Source of the DNA: Miscanthus floridulus
Lineage: Eukaryota > Streptophyta > Magnoliopsida > Poales > Poaceae
Assembly (NCBI RefSeq): GCF_019320115.1
Contig: NC_089597.1
Location: 116,938,000-117,001,999, forward strand
Length of the DNA stretch: 64,000 nt
Direction: 5' to 3'
How positions within the stretch are numbered: position 1 is the first letter of the stretch; each line of letters begins with the position of its first letter. Both the position numbers and the translations under genes were made by a program. Of this stretch, positions 33,256 to 43,803 are shown in pieces. The notes below the pieces were generated by a model that had not been told where the DNA came from, made no database searches, and was given only the letters and a program-made list of their open reading frames with translations.

Positions 33256-33482
33256 TTCCCCCTTCCTTCCGTGCGGTGAGGAATTGGCGGGGGAGTCACG
33301 CGTCGGGTGAAGCGAAGGTAGCTGGGTATAGACGATCGTTCTGTAATTTTTAGTTATACTAGGTAGCATGCCCATGTATTGCTACGGGACAACTAAACTT
33401 TTGTAAAAAAACACACGGATCACACGATAAGATAAGAATACTGTGAAATTAAATACCGATGTTAAAGTGACATTTAATCTAA

Positions 33483-34780
33483 GGGATAATTTTCTGTTGG
33501 ACATCTAAAGTGATGGTCATTTGCTGGCGGACACCCTATTTTGAGCAGTTTGCCAGAAGATACTCTAGTTCGGTGAAATTAGGCCATAGGACACCGCGTA
33601 CCGGTTGTAGCCGGTTGAGGAGAGAGAAAATTTTGTTTTGGACATCCGGAGCCCCTGAGCCACAGTTGGGTCCGCCCCTCTCCCTCTCACTGATGCGCGG
33701 GCCCCATCTGTCATCTTCTTCTTCCTCCTCTTCTCCTTCTCTTCTTCCATTGGTTGAGCCCCCCTCCCCACTTGTAGTGCTAGCTCCGCCCCCTCTTCCC
33801 TCACTGTGCCAAGACCACCATTGCCGAGCTCCCATCGCCCGTGCCATCACGACCCACTGCCGGTCTACCCAGCGACCCACGTGCCACCATAGCCTGTTGC
33901 CGCCCGCGCCCGGCTACCTCACGCGTCACCGCAGCCTCCTCATGCCCCACAACCACCGCGACCTACGCCCCCACGCACAGCCAAAGCGTGCTTGTGCCTT
34001 GGTCGCTGCCGTGCGCGCACAACCTCGCCCGCACGCCCTAGCTCGGGTCCTCCATGGCTGCCGACTCTCACGGCAAGACCGCCGCGGCCCGACTTTGGCG
34101 CGGTCGCGACTACCAAGCTGTGCGCCCGGGCCTACCTTCAGCGCCGCGTCTCCATTGCTGCGTGTGCTGCTGCTGCTCACAGGCCAGGCACCGGCCATGG
34201 TGGGGCTTGGCTTGAGTACGGCGACGACCTGCGGGCGTGTGAGCGGGCACGCGACCTGTGCGCGGACAGACGCGACCTGCCGCTGCGGATGCGGGCGACC
34301 TGCAGACCGACGGGGGCGGCTGTGGACCTACGCACGACCGATGGGCGGACGCAAGCGGCTGCAGACCAAGGCCGCCGGTGGCGCGGCGGAGCGTGGGGGA
34401 GCAGGACCGGAGGCAGACCCAGGAGGCGCAAGGCGTCACCACCGGCGAGCTCCGAGCTCTAAACTCGTGGCCATGGCAAGGGCACCAGCAAGAAAGAATA
34501 GAAAGAGCTAGGGGAAGAAGAAAGGGGGCGGGGCGGGAGGCAGAGAGGGTGGCAAGGATAGGAAACAGAAAAAAGAGAAAGAGAGAGAGAGAGGAAGAAG
34601 AAAGCGGCAGGGCAAGAATGTCATTTCACCACTATTCTCTCTCCTCAATCGGCTGCAACCGGTCCACGGTGTCTTGTGGCCTAAATTTACCGAAACAGAG
34701 TGTCTTCTGGCAAAATGCTCCAAAGTGGATATCCGCCAACAACAAACAATTACTTTTGATGTCCGCCAGACAATTGTCCC
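33483..34780. mobile_element. Pack-MULE-like element, 1.3 kb, with 9-bp target duplication
   Basis: TTAATCTAA flanks the element on both sides (33474-33482 and 34781-34789), a perfect 9-bp duplication. The termini are inverted repeats of about 150 bp beginning GGGATAATTTTCTG and, from the other side, GGGACAATTGTCTG, and ending in GGTTG-AGCCGGTTGAGGAGAG. There is no transposase. The interior 33780-34500 is very GC-rich, as in Pack-MULEs that captured gene exons, but I do not recognise the source. Confidence 0.85.
33510..34511 (+). CDS. Hypothetical 333-codon ORF spanning the MULE interior
   Basis: A single open frame runs from within the left terminal repeat almost to the right one. The product is basic, rich in Arg, Pro, Ser and Ala, with a Ser run (SSSSSSSSPSLLP), and shows no domain I recognise. 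Several other long frames overlap it on both strands, which is expected by chance at this GC content. The frame may be an accident of composition or a chimeric product of captured fragments; translation is unproven. Confidence 0.2.
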   Translation: MMVICWRTPYFEQFARRYSSSVKLGHRTPRTGCSRLRREKILFWTSGAPEPQLGPPLSLSLMRGPHLSSSSSSSSPSLLPLVEPPSPLVVLAPPPLPSLCQDHHCRAPIARAITTHCRSTQRPTCHHSLLPPAPGYLTRHRSLLMPHNHRDLRPHAQPKRACALVAAVRAQPRPHALARVLHGCRLSRQDRRGPTLARSRLPSCAPGPTFSAASPLLRVLLLLTGQAPAMVGLGLSTATTCGRVSGHATCARTDATCRCGCGRPADRRGRLWTYARPMGGRKRLQTKAAGGAAERGGAGPEADPGGARRHHRRAPSSKLVAMARAPARKNRKS

Positions 34781-35093
34781 TTAATCTAAAAAGCAAAGTT
34801 CGTGAAATTAACACAGTCACGGAAAGCGCATCGTCACAGGCTCACCAACTCTACTGTATAGAACTTTCCATGCGTTACAATGAGAACAAATAATGGCTTG
34901 ATAACTATGAAAAGAAAATATGTGAGATCGGCTTTCACATATTCAAGTAGCCCACATCTTTAAATACATGGAAACAACCAACGTTAAGAAATATGTAATA
35001 TATATGAAAACTTGCACAGATAGTAGCCCTTAAATACATGGAAACAGCCAACGTTTAAGAAATGTGCAATATATATGGTTTAGCAACTCTTCC

Positions 35094-35122
35094 TGAAACC
35101 CCCGCGCAGTTGCGCGGGCTAG
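35094..35122 (+). mobile_element. Helitron-like 3' terminus
   Basis: A GC-rich palindrome, CCCGCGCAGTTGCGCGGG (35101-35118), is followed directly by CTAG and then T. Plant Helitrons end in a short hairpin followed by CTRR, inserted before T. The loop-to-end distance is shorter than usual. The 5' (TC) end was not located; it could lie left of the MULE at 33483, for instance near 33340-33360. Confidence 0.45.
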
Positions 35123-36880
35123 TGAGCTATAATAACATATGTGTACTCATCAAACAGTAGAATATTAGAAGTCATAAACACGGGCACTGCAACATAGGGA
35201 CCAACTCCATTAAATCATGGTACAAAAGGTAATGGTTTCAGGTGGAAATTAGTTTTTTAATTTCTTTAAATAGTGGATCAGTCACATTGTACAATCAATC
35301 ATTAGCTTCAGTCAACAGGTAATTTGCAGGCATTGAGTTCTGTTCTGTATAATGTAGAAGTCTATGTATATTCAGCAATTTCAAAGCTATGGCTGTCCCA
35401 AGTGCAATTGTTTCAAATAGCAATATTTCTGCACCCGTTCTGGATATAGACATGCAAGCATTATATATTTGTATTGAGGATATGGCATGCAAATTAATAT
35501 GGGTTTATTACATATACATAGATATATAGTTCACCACTATACTATGATGTGTTAACTTCCTTCATCTTGTTGACACTTGAGGGTGGTGAAGGTCTCAATC
35601 TCATCCTGCCACACAGAAACAGAAAAAAAGATTTATTGTCAACCACTCGCAAGAAAAATGCACGGTGAGGGCTGAAAATCATATCCACTATTATGCACCT
35701 AACACTACTACAGGAACCATATCAAAGCCATAGGAGAAGTTTAGTAGTATCTTGAGTCAGTAAAATAGATTCACTTAATTTCGGTCTTAGAAGAAGCATA
35801 AAATGAAATGTAATATTTTGATTGAATAGGTTGCCACAAATCAAGTAGTGTAATTTTCCAAGCAATGACATGCCACTAACTAAAAGAATACATTTGTCAA
35901 CAGATCCCTTATAAAACACATAATTAATAAGAAAGAGAAGTGCTTAACTCAAGATACAATAAATATATATGTTTGGCAGCATTATGAATCAGGAGGTCCA
36001 GGCAACAAAAAACCACCAATAGGTTAGAATTGATTTACATATTTAGGAATGTACAAAAGAGTACAGAGAGCTTTTCACAATTTAAGTAAATAAATTGTTC
36101 ATGATTAAGAGCTTTCATTGCCCCGTCTCAAATATAAATACTATGTAGTAAAGCTAAAACTTTAATTATAAGATTATTTTCTGGTTCAAAGATTAAGGTC
36201 CCCTAAATATCCTCTGAATTTCAACAGAAAATTAGATCTGCAAGTATAGACAGACAACTTATACATTGCAAAAGTCCCAAACCTTAAATAGCTATGAGAG
36301 TGCATTATGTATTTATGAAAATCTTTAATGAATCTCAACAACCACATACTTAATATTTTCTGTAGGATACCCATTAAAGTCTTATAAACTAAATGGCCTA
36401 AGACCAAAATGATGAGAAACACACCTACCAATGGAACTTAATCCTACAAATATAGATCTTGACAAATAAGCATTGCTTATGAGGAAGTGTCCAGGGATGA
36501 ATGGTTTGCACACAACACACCCCAAAAATAAGAACTGATATTTCCAGACAACCCCATGCATTTGTCACAAGAAAATTGGCAGGCCATAGGAAGAAACCAA
36601 AAGCCACAAGCATGAGCATAGAACGGCCAATATCCTACCATGATGTTATGTAAAGTATTAGTGGAATTAGGTACATGAAGAAGAAATATAAACATCTAAC
36701 CTGTGGGGGCCACCCGAGCTCACCTGGGCACTCAACAATTTCTTTGCTGAAATCAACCTTGAAAAATATAACTGATAATCATTTATCTAGTATCTAGTAT
36801 AGACTAATAAAGGGTTGCTTACCATTGTACAATTAGTTACCATCAATCCATCACAATATTTCATTTCCTAATTTTCATGT
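35123..36880. other. AT-rich non-coding, possibly intronic
   Basis: No clear gene. On the minus strand, acceptor-like sequence at about 35612 precedes a short frame MRLRPSPPSSVNKMKEVNTS, and a donor occurs near 36715. These could belong to a degraded minus-strand gene whose other parts are at 36890-37110 and 37697-37940, but this is speculative. Confidence 0.3.
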
Positions 36881-36889
36881 TGTCAGTGC

Positions 36890-37104
36890 AGTAGCTCACA
36901 GAATATAGAATATGAGGGTGTATTAACTTGATTATTCTCATATAAAGCATAGGCTGCATATTTATCATCAAAGGCATGATGCTTACAGTAATAAAGGTGG
37001 CTCCTCTCGCACATGCCACAAAGGAAGATTGGTTGCTGGATCCAGTAGTTATCAGAAAACCTGACCTCAGTAATGTTCCAGCAGCTTAAACAGTACTGCA
37101 AACA
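36890..37104 (-). other. Cys-rich exon-like segment
   Basis: After an acceptor-like TATGTTTGCAG the minus strand reads YCLSCWNITEVRFSDNYWI, then QQPIFLCGMCERSHLYYCKH. Two CxxC pairs and a Cys-His pair suggest a zinc-binding fold. A donor-like GTAAGC lies within the same stretch. I do not recognise the family. It lies on the same strand as the acyl-CoA-binding fragment at 37697-37940, so the two may be exons of one broken gene or unrelated fragments. Confidence 0.35.
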
Positions 37105-37160
37105 TACAAACAAAAACAATTATAGATAATGCTCGGCCTTCAACGTGTGCTAATGTCTTT

Positions 37161-37589
37161 GTGTGTCGTGTGCCACTTGGGGTGTTGTTTATTGGGTTAC
37201 CCTGGGTCTTTCCCGATTTGCATCCCCAGTTCATGTGTATCATTTGGTTTCCTGAATGCAATGTTCCTCATGTTGCAGTGCATGCGCGTTGCAAGAGGCA
37301 TAAAATCTCAAGGTTTTCATTATTGGTCAGTAACAATAGTGATGACTGTCGCCACCTCAAAGTCATTTCTAACATCACAAAGCAACCTTTTGAACCTACC
37401 AAGACACCTGCTCTCGATGACAGTTCAGCTCTAGTCTCCCAGCGCCATCACAAGGCTGGACGCACGCTGTTCACAGTGCCAGCTGCTCCTATCCCTCCAT
37501 CAGGTGACTCTGCTTCTACTGGCTTTCCTAACAATCAACTATCCAGCGCCCTCTGCATTTGTTGCCAAACTGTACCAGACAACGGATAG
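37161..37589 (+). CDS. Hypothetical 142-codon ORF
   Basis: The open frame has a Cys-containing N-terminal part and a Ser/Pro/His-rich C-terminal part with CICCQTVPDNG at the end. No family is recognised. It lies between two minus-strand exon-like fragments and may be part of a small inserted repeat or chance coding. Confidence 0.2.
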   Translation: MCRVPLGVLFIGLPWVFPDLHPQFMCIIWFPECNVPHVAVHARCKRHKISRFSLLVSNNSDDCRHLKVISNITKQPFEPTKTPALDDSSALVSQRHHKAGRTLFTVPAAPIPPSGDSASTGFPNNQLSSALCICCQTVPDNG

Positions 37590-37696
37590 ATAGGATAAGT
37601 ACCTCATCAGTATCATTCAGAGTAAATCGAATTATAAAGGCCCAATAGTTAACAGAATCTAGCAGTATCTAGAATGAGAAAGAGGGGATGGGCTGG

Positions 37697-37940
37697 AATC
37701 TACCATTTGGCACGGGCCTTGAGCTTGAGCGCGGATGGCTGCGGCGTGTTGCAGGGCCCCTCGGTGGTGATCTTGTAGAGGCTGTAGAGGGGCAACTGCG
37801 TCTCCTCGACAAAGGCAGAGGCGGCGCTGAACTAAACCCTAGGCCACGACGAAGGTGGTGGAGGTGGCCACCATCCTCGGTGCTCTCCACGCCTTCCCAG
37901 TCGTTGTCGCCAAAGAGAAGATTAATCAGACTTGGTCAGC
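37697..37940 (-). pseudogene. Acyl-CoA-binding protein (ACBP) exon fragment
   Basis: On the minus strand, LLFGDNDWEGVESTE is followed, after a frame change, by FSAASAFVEETQLPLYSLYK and ITTEGPCNTPQPSALKLKAR, then AKW. This matches the segment of plant ankyrin-type acyl-CoA-binding proteins that leads into the ACB domain (acyl-CoA ligand, endoplasmic-reticulum or plasma-membrane lipid transport). The exon ends at a plausible donor (TG|GTAGAT) inside the Trp codon. The following ACB helices are not found nearby, and one frame change separates the two blocks. It looks like a fragment of a host gene, either captured by an element or left after insertions. Confidence 0.6.
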
Positions 37941-38119
37941 TAAAATAAATTAATAGCAACTTTAAAGGTACTCACATCAGGGGATTCAACCAACAGAGCT
38001 CTGAGCTCAAAATGTTCCCAAAATGACCCAGGACACCTGCAGGTTCACCAGCATCCGAGCACTGCAACAAGAAATCCAACACATATTAGCCAATTGGATG
38101 CAATACTTCACTTACTATT

Positions 38120-39287
38120 TGTCGGTGCAGAAAATGACCAACTAGTGAATATTTGTAGTTTTGTTGTACGTTGTGATCGGAGGTGACCTAGCACACAATG
38201 ACACAGGATTTATACTGGTTCGGGCAACGTGCCCTACATCCAGTCGGGGTCGGTCGGTGACTCTATTCCTGAGCCCAGGTGCTCGAAGTCTGTAGTGGGG
38301 TTACAAACGAGAAGGAGAAAGAAGGGGTGTACAAGAGGTTCGGTTGGCTCCGACCGGAAGGGTTGCGGTCGGAACTTGGTGGTCTTGCGGTTGCGAGGTG
38401 TTGATGTCGATCTAGCGAGTCTGAACTTGGTCTTCTTGAATCCGTCCTCTGTTTGGAGGGAGCGCATCCCCTTTTATAGATGAAGGGGGTGGCTTTACAG
38501 GTAAGAGAGAGAGAGAGTACGGATGCTTCTAAGCCTTGTTGCCCACGCTGATGAAGACTGGATTGTGGTAGAAATGTCGGATGCGCACAGGAGGTCATGC
38601 TATCTTCTTCAGGAAGGATGGACGCCAATACCTGCAAATACTATTTGATGCCTAGTGGCATGTGAGGAGTTGCGCTATGTTCACCCGGTACGGCAAATCC
38701 TGGTGCCCATACCACGATCGATGTCTAGAGACACGCGGGGGGCTTACCGTATGGGAGTTTTAGCGGCCCCTACAATACTGTAGGGGGAGATGGTGGCTGC
38801 AGAGTACTGTATCGTGCAGGGTATGGTCCCTGGTACAGTGGTTTTGACTTGCGAGCCTTGCCTTGCCTTTCTCCACACGTCATCTGGTTCCTACCGAACG
38901 GGGCGCCCCCGGTCGGATGGCTTCAGTTGGCTCTGAGTGTGCCGGTCGGAGAAGAGCGGTGAGTAGGGTTCCCACGAGCCCCGGTCGTGGGGTCGGAGTC
39001 GCGGGGTTGGAGAAGGAAGCAGCGTTTTGGGCCAGGCCTTCCGATTGGAGAGACCGCTCGGAGACGGCTGGTTCCCAAAGCGAGTGCCCCGGTCGGAGAG
39101 GTGGGCCGAAGAAGTTGTCAAGCGGGCGTTTGTTCTTTTAGGTAGAGCTTCCGGTCGGCGACCGGACTGCCCTTCCGGCCCGTTGTGCTTTAGACTCTTG
39201 GGCCGGCCCATGAACTACATGTTTTCCTGGGCCGAGCCCAGGCGTGGAAACCGGTCCCCGAGGGACCCCGGGTTTATGAACCCGACA
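38120..39287. mobile_element. Solo LTR (1168 bp)
   Basis: The sequence starts TGTCGGTGCAG and ends GAACCCGACA, and CTATT occurs immediately before (38115-38119) and after (39288-39292). Perfect 5-bp target duplication, TG...CA ends and lack of coding or primer site indicate a solo LTR. Orientation cannot be decided from sequence alone. Right-hand half is rich in CCGGTCGG motifs. Confidence 0.9.
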
Positions 39288-39292
39288 CTATT

Positions 39293-40914
39293 CAAATGGT
39301 GAGATGGATCAATGAAATGTACCACTTCCTAATGCAACGCACAGACATTTCCTGAACAACGTTATAGGGAACTGTAATTGGCAAACTCAGGTGGGGTATA
39401 CTAAAACCTTTTATTTTATATTTGATCTTTGTACTATTTAGTTTGGATCAAATAAATAGCTGCTCAGAATTTTGAAGCATGGGTTCTATTTTGACCTATG
39501 GATGTTACCTACGTTAACATGATACATATACATTTGCCCATTAACTAACTTTTGGACATTTAAATTACAGTTGATGAATTAGTACATGTCTTGAGTTGTC
39601 CTAGATAAACAGAAGAACATCAGCCGCTTAAAAGCATATCAGAGAAAGAAAGCTCAGCAATCAGCTACTTAAAGATATTGTCAGGTAGGGAAAAGTTGAT
39701 CCACAGGCCTACCTCAGCCACCACCGTTGCCATGGTTGTCATGCATGCTGGTGCTATTAGTGTCCCTCTCCAGCCCTTCAGCACAGCCACCCTCTCCAAC
39801 CCTGCAGCACAGAGACGCTCTGTCGGTAGGCCTACTCAAGAAGATATGCAGTGAAGAATCTAATTTGATAGTCCACATGGATGTTATATTCTCTAATAAT
39901 ATTTTGCAAATTAGTTAGTCGTTACTCTTCAGATATGAAACTGAATGAAGTTCAATTCCTTTTTCCTCACACTTGATTTTTTTTATTCAACACAAGAACA
40001 ATTAAATCCATAGAGAAATAAAATGTTTATACTTATAAATTTAAGCCTGTCAATTTATCCAACACCTTTGTTAGCAATGGTTCAATTTGGACCTATGGCT
40101 TGTTTCCTAGAAATTGCAGAACATGGACTAGAACTTTACCCAGCATCAATATTTTGACATGTGATTTTGATGTATCGCCAGTTATAAGTTTGTGTGCTTA
40201 GGAACAATTTGCTTTCTCAGGTACATCAAAACTCAAAAGTCTAGATTTTCAGCACAACCAAGAGTCCCCTTCCTAAGAATCCCTTCAAGCTTTTCATTCT
40301 TAATTTCAGCTAACTAAGTGTAGTTCCTCTGCTGACTTAACGGAACAGGGACACAATTGAAGATATGTCTGTCACAAAAAAAAAAAAAAAACATCGCCTA
40401 CACAAGTACACAGGAAACTTGCACACAGAAAGCAGTAACTGAAACAGCAGACTTCCGTCACTGACAAAAACGGCACTGCCACACACTATCTACTGCCTGC
40501 TGAAAAACAAAGAGTTGTACATTATTGTTAATAGTATATTGGAATTGTACAGCCAGATTTTTATCAATCCATGTGAAAATGCAAACCGGTGACTTAGTAG
40601 ATCGGCACCTAACACGTGAAGAAATTTGGACATCCCAGTGCAGCAGCGAATGTCACTTGGGTGGTGAGGATTCTATTGAATGGTTGAACCACGACCTTTT
40701 TTTAAAAAAAATAAATAAACATCAATAACCCCACCCTAATTGAGCCATGAATGGATAGGACTTGAGGATTAGGTTAACACCACCAAACACCATACAGATA
40801 CACAACTAATTTAAGGAATTGAGTCTGATGAGAACCAAAAAAAATAATCTTTCTTAGAACGACGGAATCCATCATGCAGGGAAGCCAGAATCGCTAGCAC
40901 GTGAAGGAACAGCT
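39293..40914. other. AT-rich non-coding
   Basis: No gene seen. An A-run of about 18 at 40377-40393 may be a decayed retroposon tail or slippage. The right edge leads into a GC-rich block. Confidence 0.4.
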
Positions 40915-41575
40915 CTCACCTGGAAGATAGCAGCCCCCACTGGACCGAGAGAGAGAAGGACAGCGGCCGGCGGCTGGAGGGTTTGTCCGGTATAGGAAGG
41001 GACCGGCGGCATTGAGCACGGTGGGGATACGTTGGGAGCCTCCCTTCCCCTGCGCAGTTGAGGAGGAACTCTAGGAGGCCGCTTGTACCTTCAACGAAGT
41101 AGAAACAGACGTTCCCCACGCGGCGAGCTCGAGCTTCGGTGTAAGGCGGCGGCGATGGGGAACTGGGATTTATGAGGGTTTGTTGAGACGGGGAGCTCGG
41201 TGGGGTCGAGTCGATTGCGGCTGCGAGCGCGTGGTCGCAATGGAAACGGGGGACGCGCGGGCGCGGCGGCGTGGGCGAGCGCGGAGTGAGGCGCCCGGAC
41301 ACGCACGGCAAGCGGCACGAGGGAGCGTGATTGGGGGCGAGATCTTGCAAGGAAGGGCCGGGTGGGCGAGCGAGGGAGCGCCGCGCGTGAATGGGTGGGC
41401 GAGCGAGCGACGAGTGGATTGCACACAGGCAGACCGAGTCTACGGGGTCCTCATCCTCCATGGCCACACCGCCGTCGCGAGCTCCTCCCGCGTGAGTCCG
41501 CGCAGGGCGGCAGCGGCCGTGTTCTCCCCCACGGGCGGAGATGCGGTCGGCAGGTAGCCCGACGTTTTTTTCGGA
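40915..41575 (-). promoter_or_regulatory. GC-rich candidate promoter and first exon, minus strand
   Basis: CpG content rises sharply between about 40930 and 41570. On the minus strand a TATA-like CTCATAAATCCC lies near 41170, and two donor-like sites follow (GAAG|GTACAAGC near 41093 and CCAG|GTGAGAGC near 40919). This is how grass gene starts usually look. An open frame of 183 codons covers it (MAMEDEDPVDSVCLCAIHSS at the start) but has no domain and is probably leader. If real, it would drive transcription leftward, toward the ACBP-like fragment. Confidence 0.35.
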
Positions 41576-41633
41576 AGAAAAGAAAACAGGGCGCGGGGCA
41601 TGGCAATCGAACCCCAGCTGCCCGGGGCTTCTA

Positions 41634-41880
41634 GGCCTCGTTTAGTTCTAAAAAGTTTTTTTTTTAAAAAAAGTGATACAGTATCCATTCTATTGAATTT
41701 TGCGATATGTGTATAGAACATTAAATGTAGACGAAAAAAAAACTAATTGCACAGTTTGGTTGGAAATCACGAGACGAACGTTTTGAGCCTAATTAGTTCA
41801 TGATTGAATACTAATTATCAAATAAAAACAAAAGTGCTACAGTAGCCAAATTTCCTAATTTCGCCCAACTAAACAAGGCC
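41634..41880 (+). mobile_element. MITE (GGCCTCGTTTAGTT family)
   Basis: It starts GGCCTCGTTTAGTT and ends AACTAAACAAGGCC, inverted repeats with one mismatch. The interior has the family blocks CACAGTTTGGTTGGAAATCA, CGAGACGAACGTTTTGAGCC and AAGTGCTACAGTAGCC. Flanking triplets are CTA and TTA, fitting a PIF/Harbinger-type (Tourist) 3-bp preference, though not identical. It abuts the left end of the Pack-MULE. Confidence 0.75.
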
Positions 41881-43803
41881 TTATATTTTTATCATCATTA
41901 AAATTAGCGTTCATCCGATTATCACTCTTGGTTTGGTGCTTATAACTTTAACATATGAGAGAACTTTGAGTTCTTAATTTACCATATTTGCGCATGTGGC
42001 ACGCCACGTCAGCCTGACATGTTGGCGCCCAGTCAGCATAGGCACGCGAAATGTCCTTGCTGCCCTTGGCCTACTCCTCTCTCTATCTCGGACAACCGGG
42101 TCCTGCAGCTCCCTCTCACTGTTAGGTGGGCCCCACTCGTCAGCTTCGTCTTCCAGCTCCATCCCGACAGCTGGGTCCTCGGCGGAGTAGCTGCTGCCCA
42201 TGCGAGCTCCCCAGCGGCGGCGGAGCTCCTTGTGAGATCCTCCTCGGCGGCAGTAGCAGCCATGGGCTCAACCCGACGAGGCCGTGGCCGACGTAGCCCA
42301 CCGTTGACCACCCGCTCACCACGGACACGTCACAGTAGCTCTGCAGGAACATCTCCACCAGCACCTTGTGGTTCTGCGGCTGGTTTCCGGCTCCCGGTGG
42401 CTGCAGCACGCTGACATGCTCGCCGGTCACCGTGGCCTGCTCGTAGTACATGGACTTGAGCCTCTCGGCGTATTCCGGCTGCGCCGAGATGACGAGCACC
42501 GCCTTGGACGACGTCGCAGCCGCCGCGTGCTCACTTGACGCCACTTTGGGATCTACCTTGGGCAGGATCTTCTCCTGGCTCGTGCACGCCGTGATCTGGT
42601 TGAAGTACGCCTCCGTCAACACAGGGTTCCTGGCGAGGGTCGTGATCTGAAGCCCAATCTTCTCATCGAACTTGGCCATGTACGACGTGTAGTACCCCTG
42701 GATCATCTTCCACACCTTGTTGGACGGGTGGAACAGGTACCTTCCGATGTGGTGGAACACCGTGTCCATGGCCGGGAACATCCACCGGAGCTCGTCCTCA
42801 AACTGCAGCACAAGGAACAGCCCCGGCGCGAAGTAGAGGTCGGAGCGCAGCAGCAGCCAGTTCACCTTCCCCAGCACGGTCTGGTCGTCGTCGTAAAAGA
42901 AGCGCTGGTCGGGCAGCTGATACTCGTGTGCCAGGTGGAGGTACACGTACGACGGCAGCGACTCGGACTGCACGCCGACGGGGTCATCGTTGCTGATCTT
43001 CTTGGCGCCCAGTAGGCTCCCATAGCTATGCTCGCTGCCGCGGCGGAGCTGCGTGAGGTTGTGCACGGGGAAGCCCGGGGGCAGCTCCTAGGACGCGCCC
43101 GGGAAGGTCTCGCAGAAGAGGCCCGCCATGTCCTTGGCCATGTCGACGAGGAAGATGCGGCGGGTGAGCAGCGCGTAGAGGAAGGCGGACGCCATGGAGA
43201 CCATGTGGTCGTCGAGGTGGCTGCCGAGCGTCCACACGAGGTAGCTGCACTCGGTGAGGCCCATACTGTTGTGGGCGGAGGCGAGCTGCCTCACGGACTT
43301 GTCGTACAAGGGCGTGCCAGGCCCGCACCTGCGGTGGAGCGCCTCGTACTTGCGCTGCCGCGACACAAGGTACGACGACGGCGAGTGCGGCGACGCCTTG
43401 CGGTACAGCGAGGAGAGGTACCGGCTCAGGCAGGTGCTCTCGCTGACGTCCGGCGAGAGCAGGCCGCCGAGGAGGATGTCGCGGCTCTCCGGCGGCGAAT
43501 CCGAAGGCTCTGACGGCGGCAGGAAGACAAAGCTGACGAGTGGGGCCCACCAGGCAGTGAGAGGGAGTTGCAGGACCCGGTTGTCAGAGATGGAGAGAGA
43601 GGAGCAGGCCAGGGGCAGCAAGGACATTTCGCGTGCCTATGCTGACTGGGCGCCAACGTGTCGGGCTGGCGTGGTGTGCCACATGTGCAAGTGTGGTAAA
43701 TTAAGAACTCAAAGTTCTTTCATATGGTAAAGTTGTAAGTGCCAAACTAGGAGTGATAATCGGATGAACGTCAATCTTAATAATGGTAAAAATGTAAAAG
43801 CCC
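41878..43803. mobile_element. Pack-MULE carrying a GT37 fucosyltransferase gene
   Basis: About 275 bp at each side (41878-42155 and 43525-43803) are inverted repeats of roughly 90 percent identity, sharing GTTCATCCGATTATCACTC, AACTTTGAGTTCTTAATTTA, TTGGCGCCCAGTCAGCATAG and GCACGCGAAATGTCCTTGCT. No transposase lies between them; the whole interior is a plant gene on the minus strand. Long MULE-type TIRs around a host gene define a Pack-MULE. A clear 9-bp duplication is not visible, partly because a MITE adjoins the left end. Confidence 0.85.
42184..43530 (-). pseudogene. Captured xyloglucan-type fucosyltransferase (GT37), one stop
   Basis: One minus-strand frame runs through the interior. It begins in the TIR, then reads DILLGGLLSPDVSESTCLSR, YEALHRRCGPGTPLYDKSVR, LTECSYLVWTLGSHLDDHMV, and after the stop ELPPGFPVHNLTQL, FHHIGRYLFHPSNKVWKMIQ and VVSGWSTVGYVGHGLVGLSP. 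These are the ordered motifs of GT37 alpha-1,2-fucosyltransferases, Golgi type II membrane enzymes that fucosylate xyloglucan or arabinogalactan. The N-terminal cytosolic tail and membrane anchor are missing. The only break is a TAG at 43088-43090 where Trp (SWELPPGFP) is expected, a single G-to-A change. The last residues after GLSPW diverge into the left TIR. It is intronless in the captured part. Confidence 0.85.

Larger units (their letters stand above)
30143..33473. other. 3.3-kb AT-rich non-coding stretch
   Basis: I found no gene, LTR, TIR or RNA gene. Short ORFs are random. It could be introns or old decayed repeats. Two local repeats are listed separately. A hairpin-like GCCCATGTATTGCTACGGG at about 33370 resembles the motif at 28856 and may mark an old Helitron-like end. 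Confidence 0.4.

Noticed and set aside
43028..43513. Plus-strand 161-codon ORF and minus-strand 174-codon ORF in the Pack-MULE
   Set aside because: Both are out-of-frame shadows of the fucosyltransferase gene.
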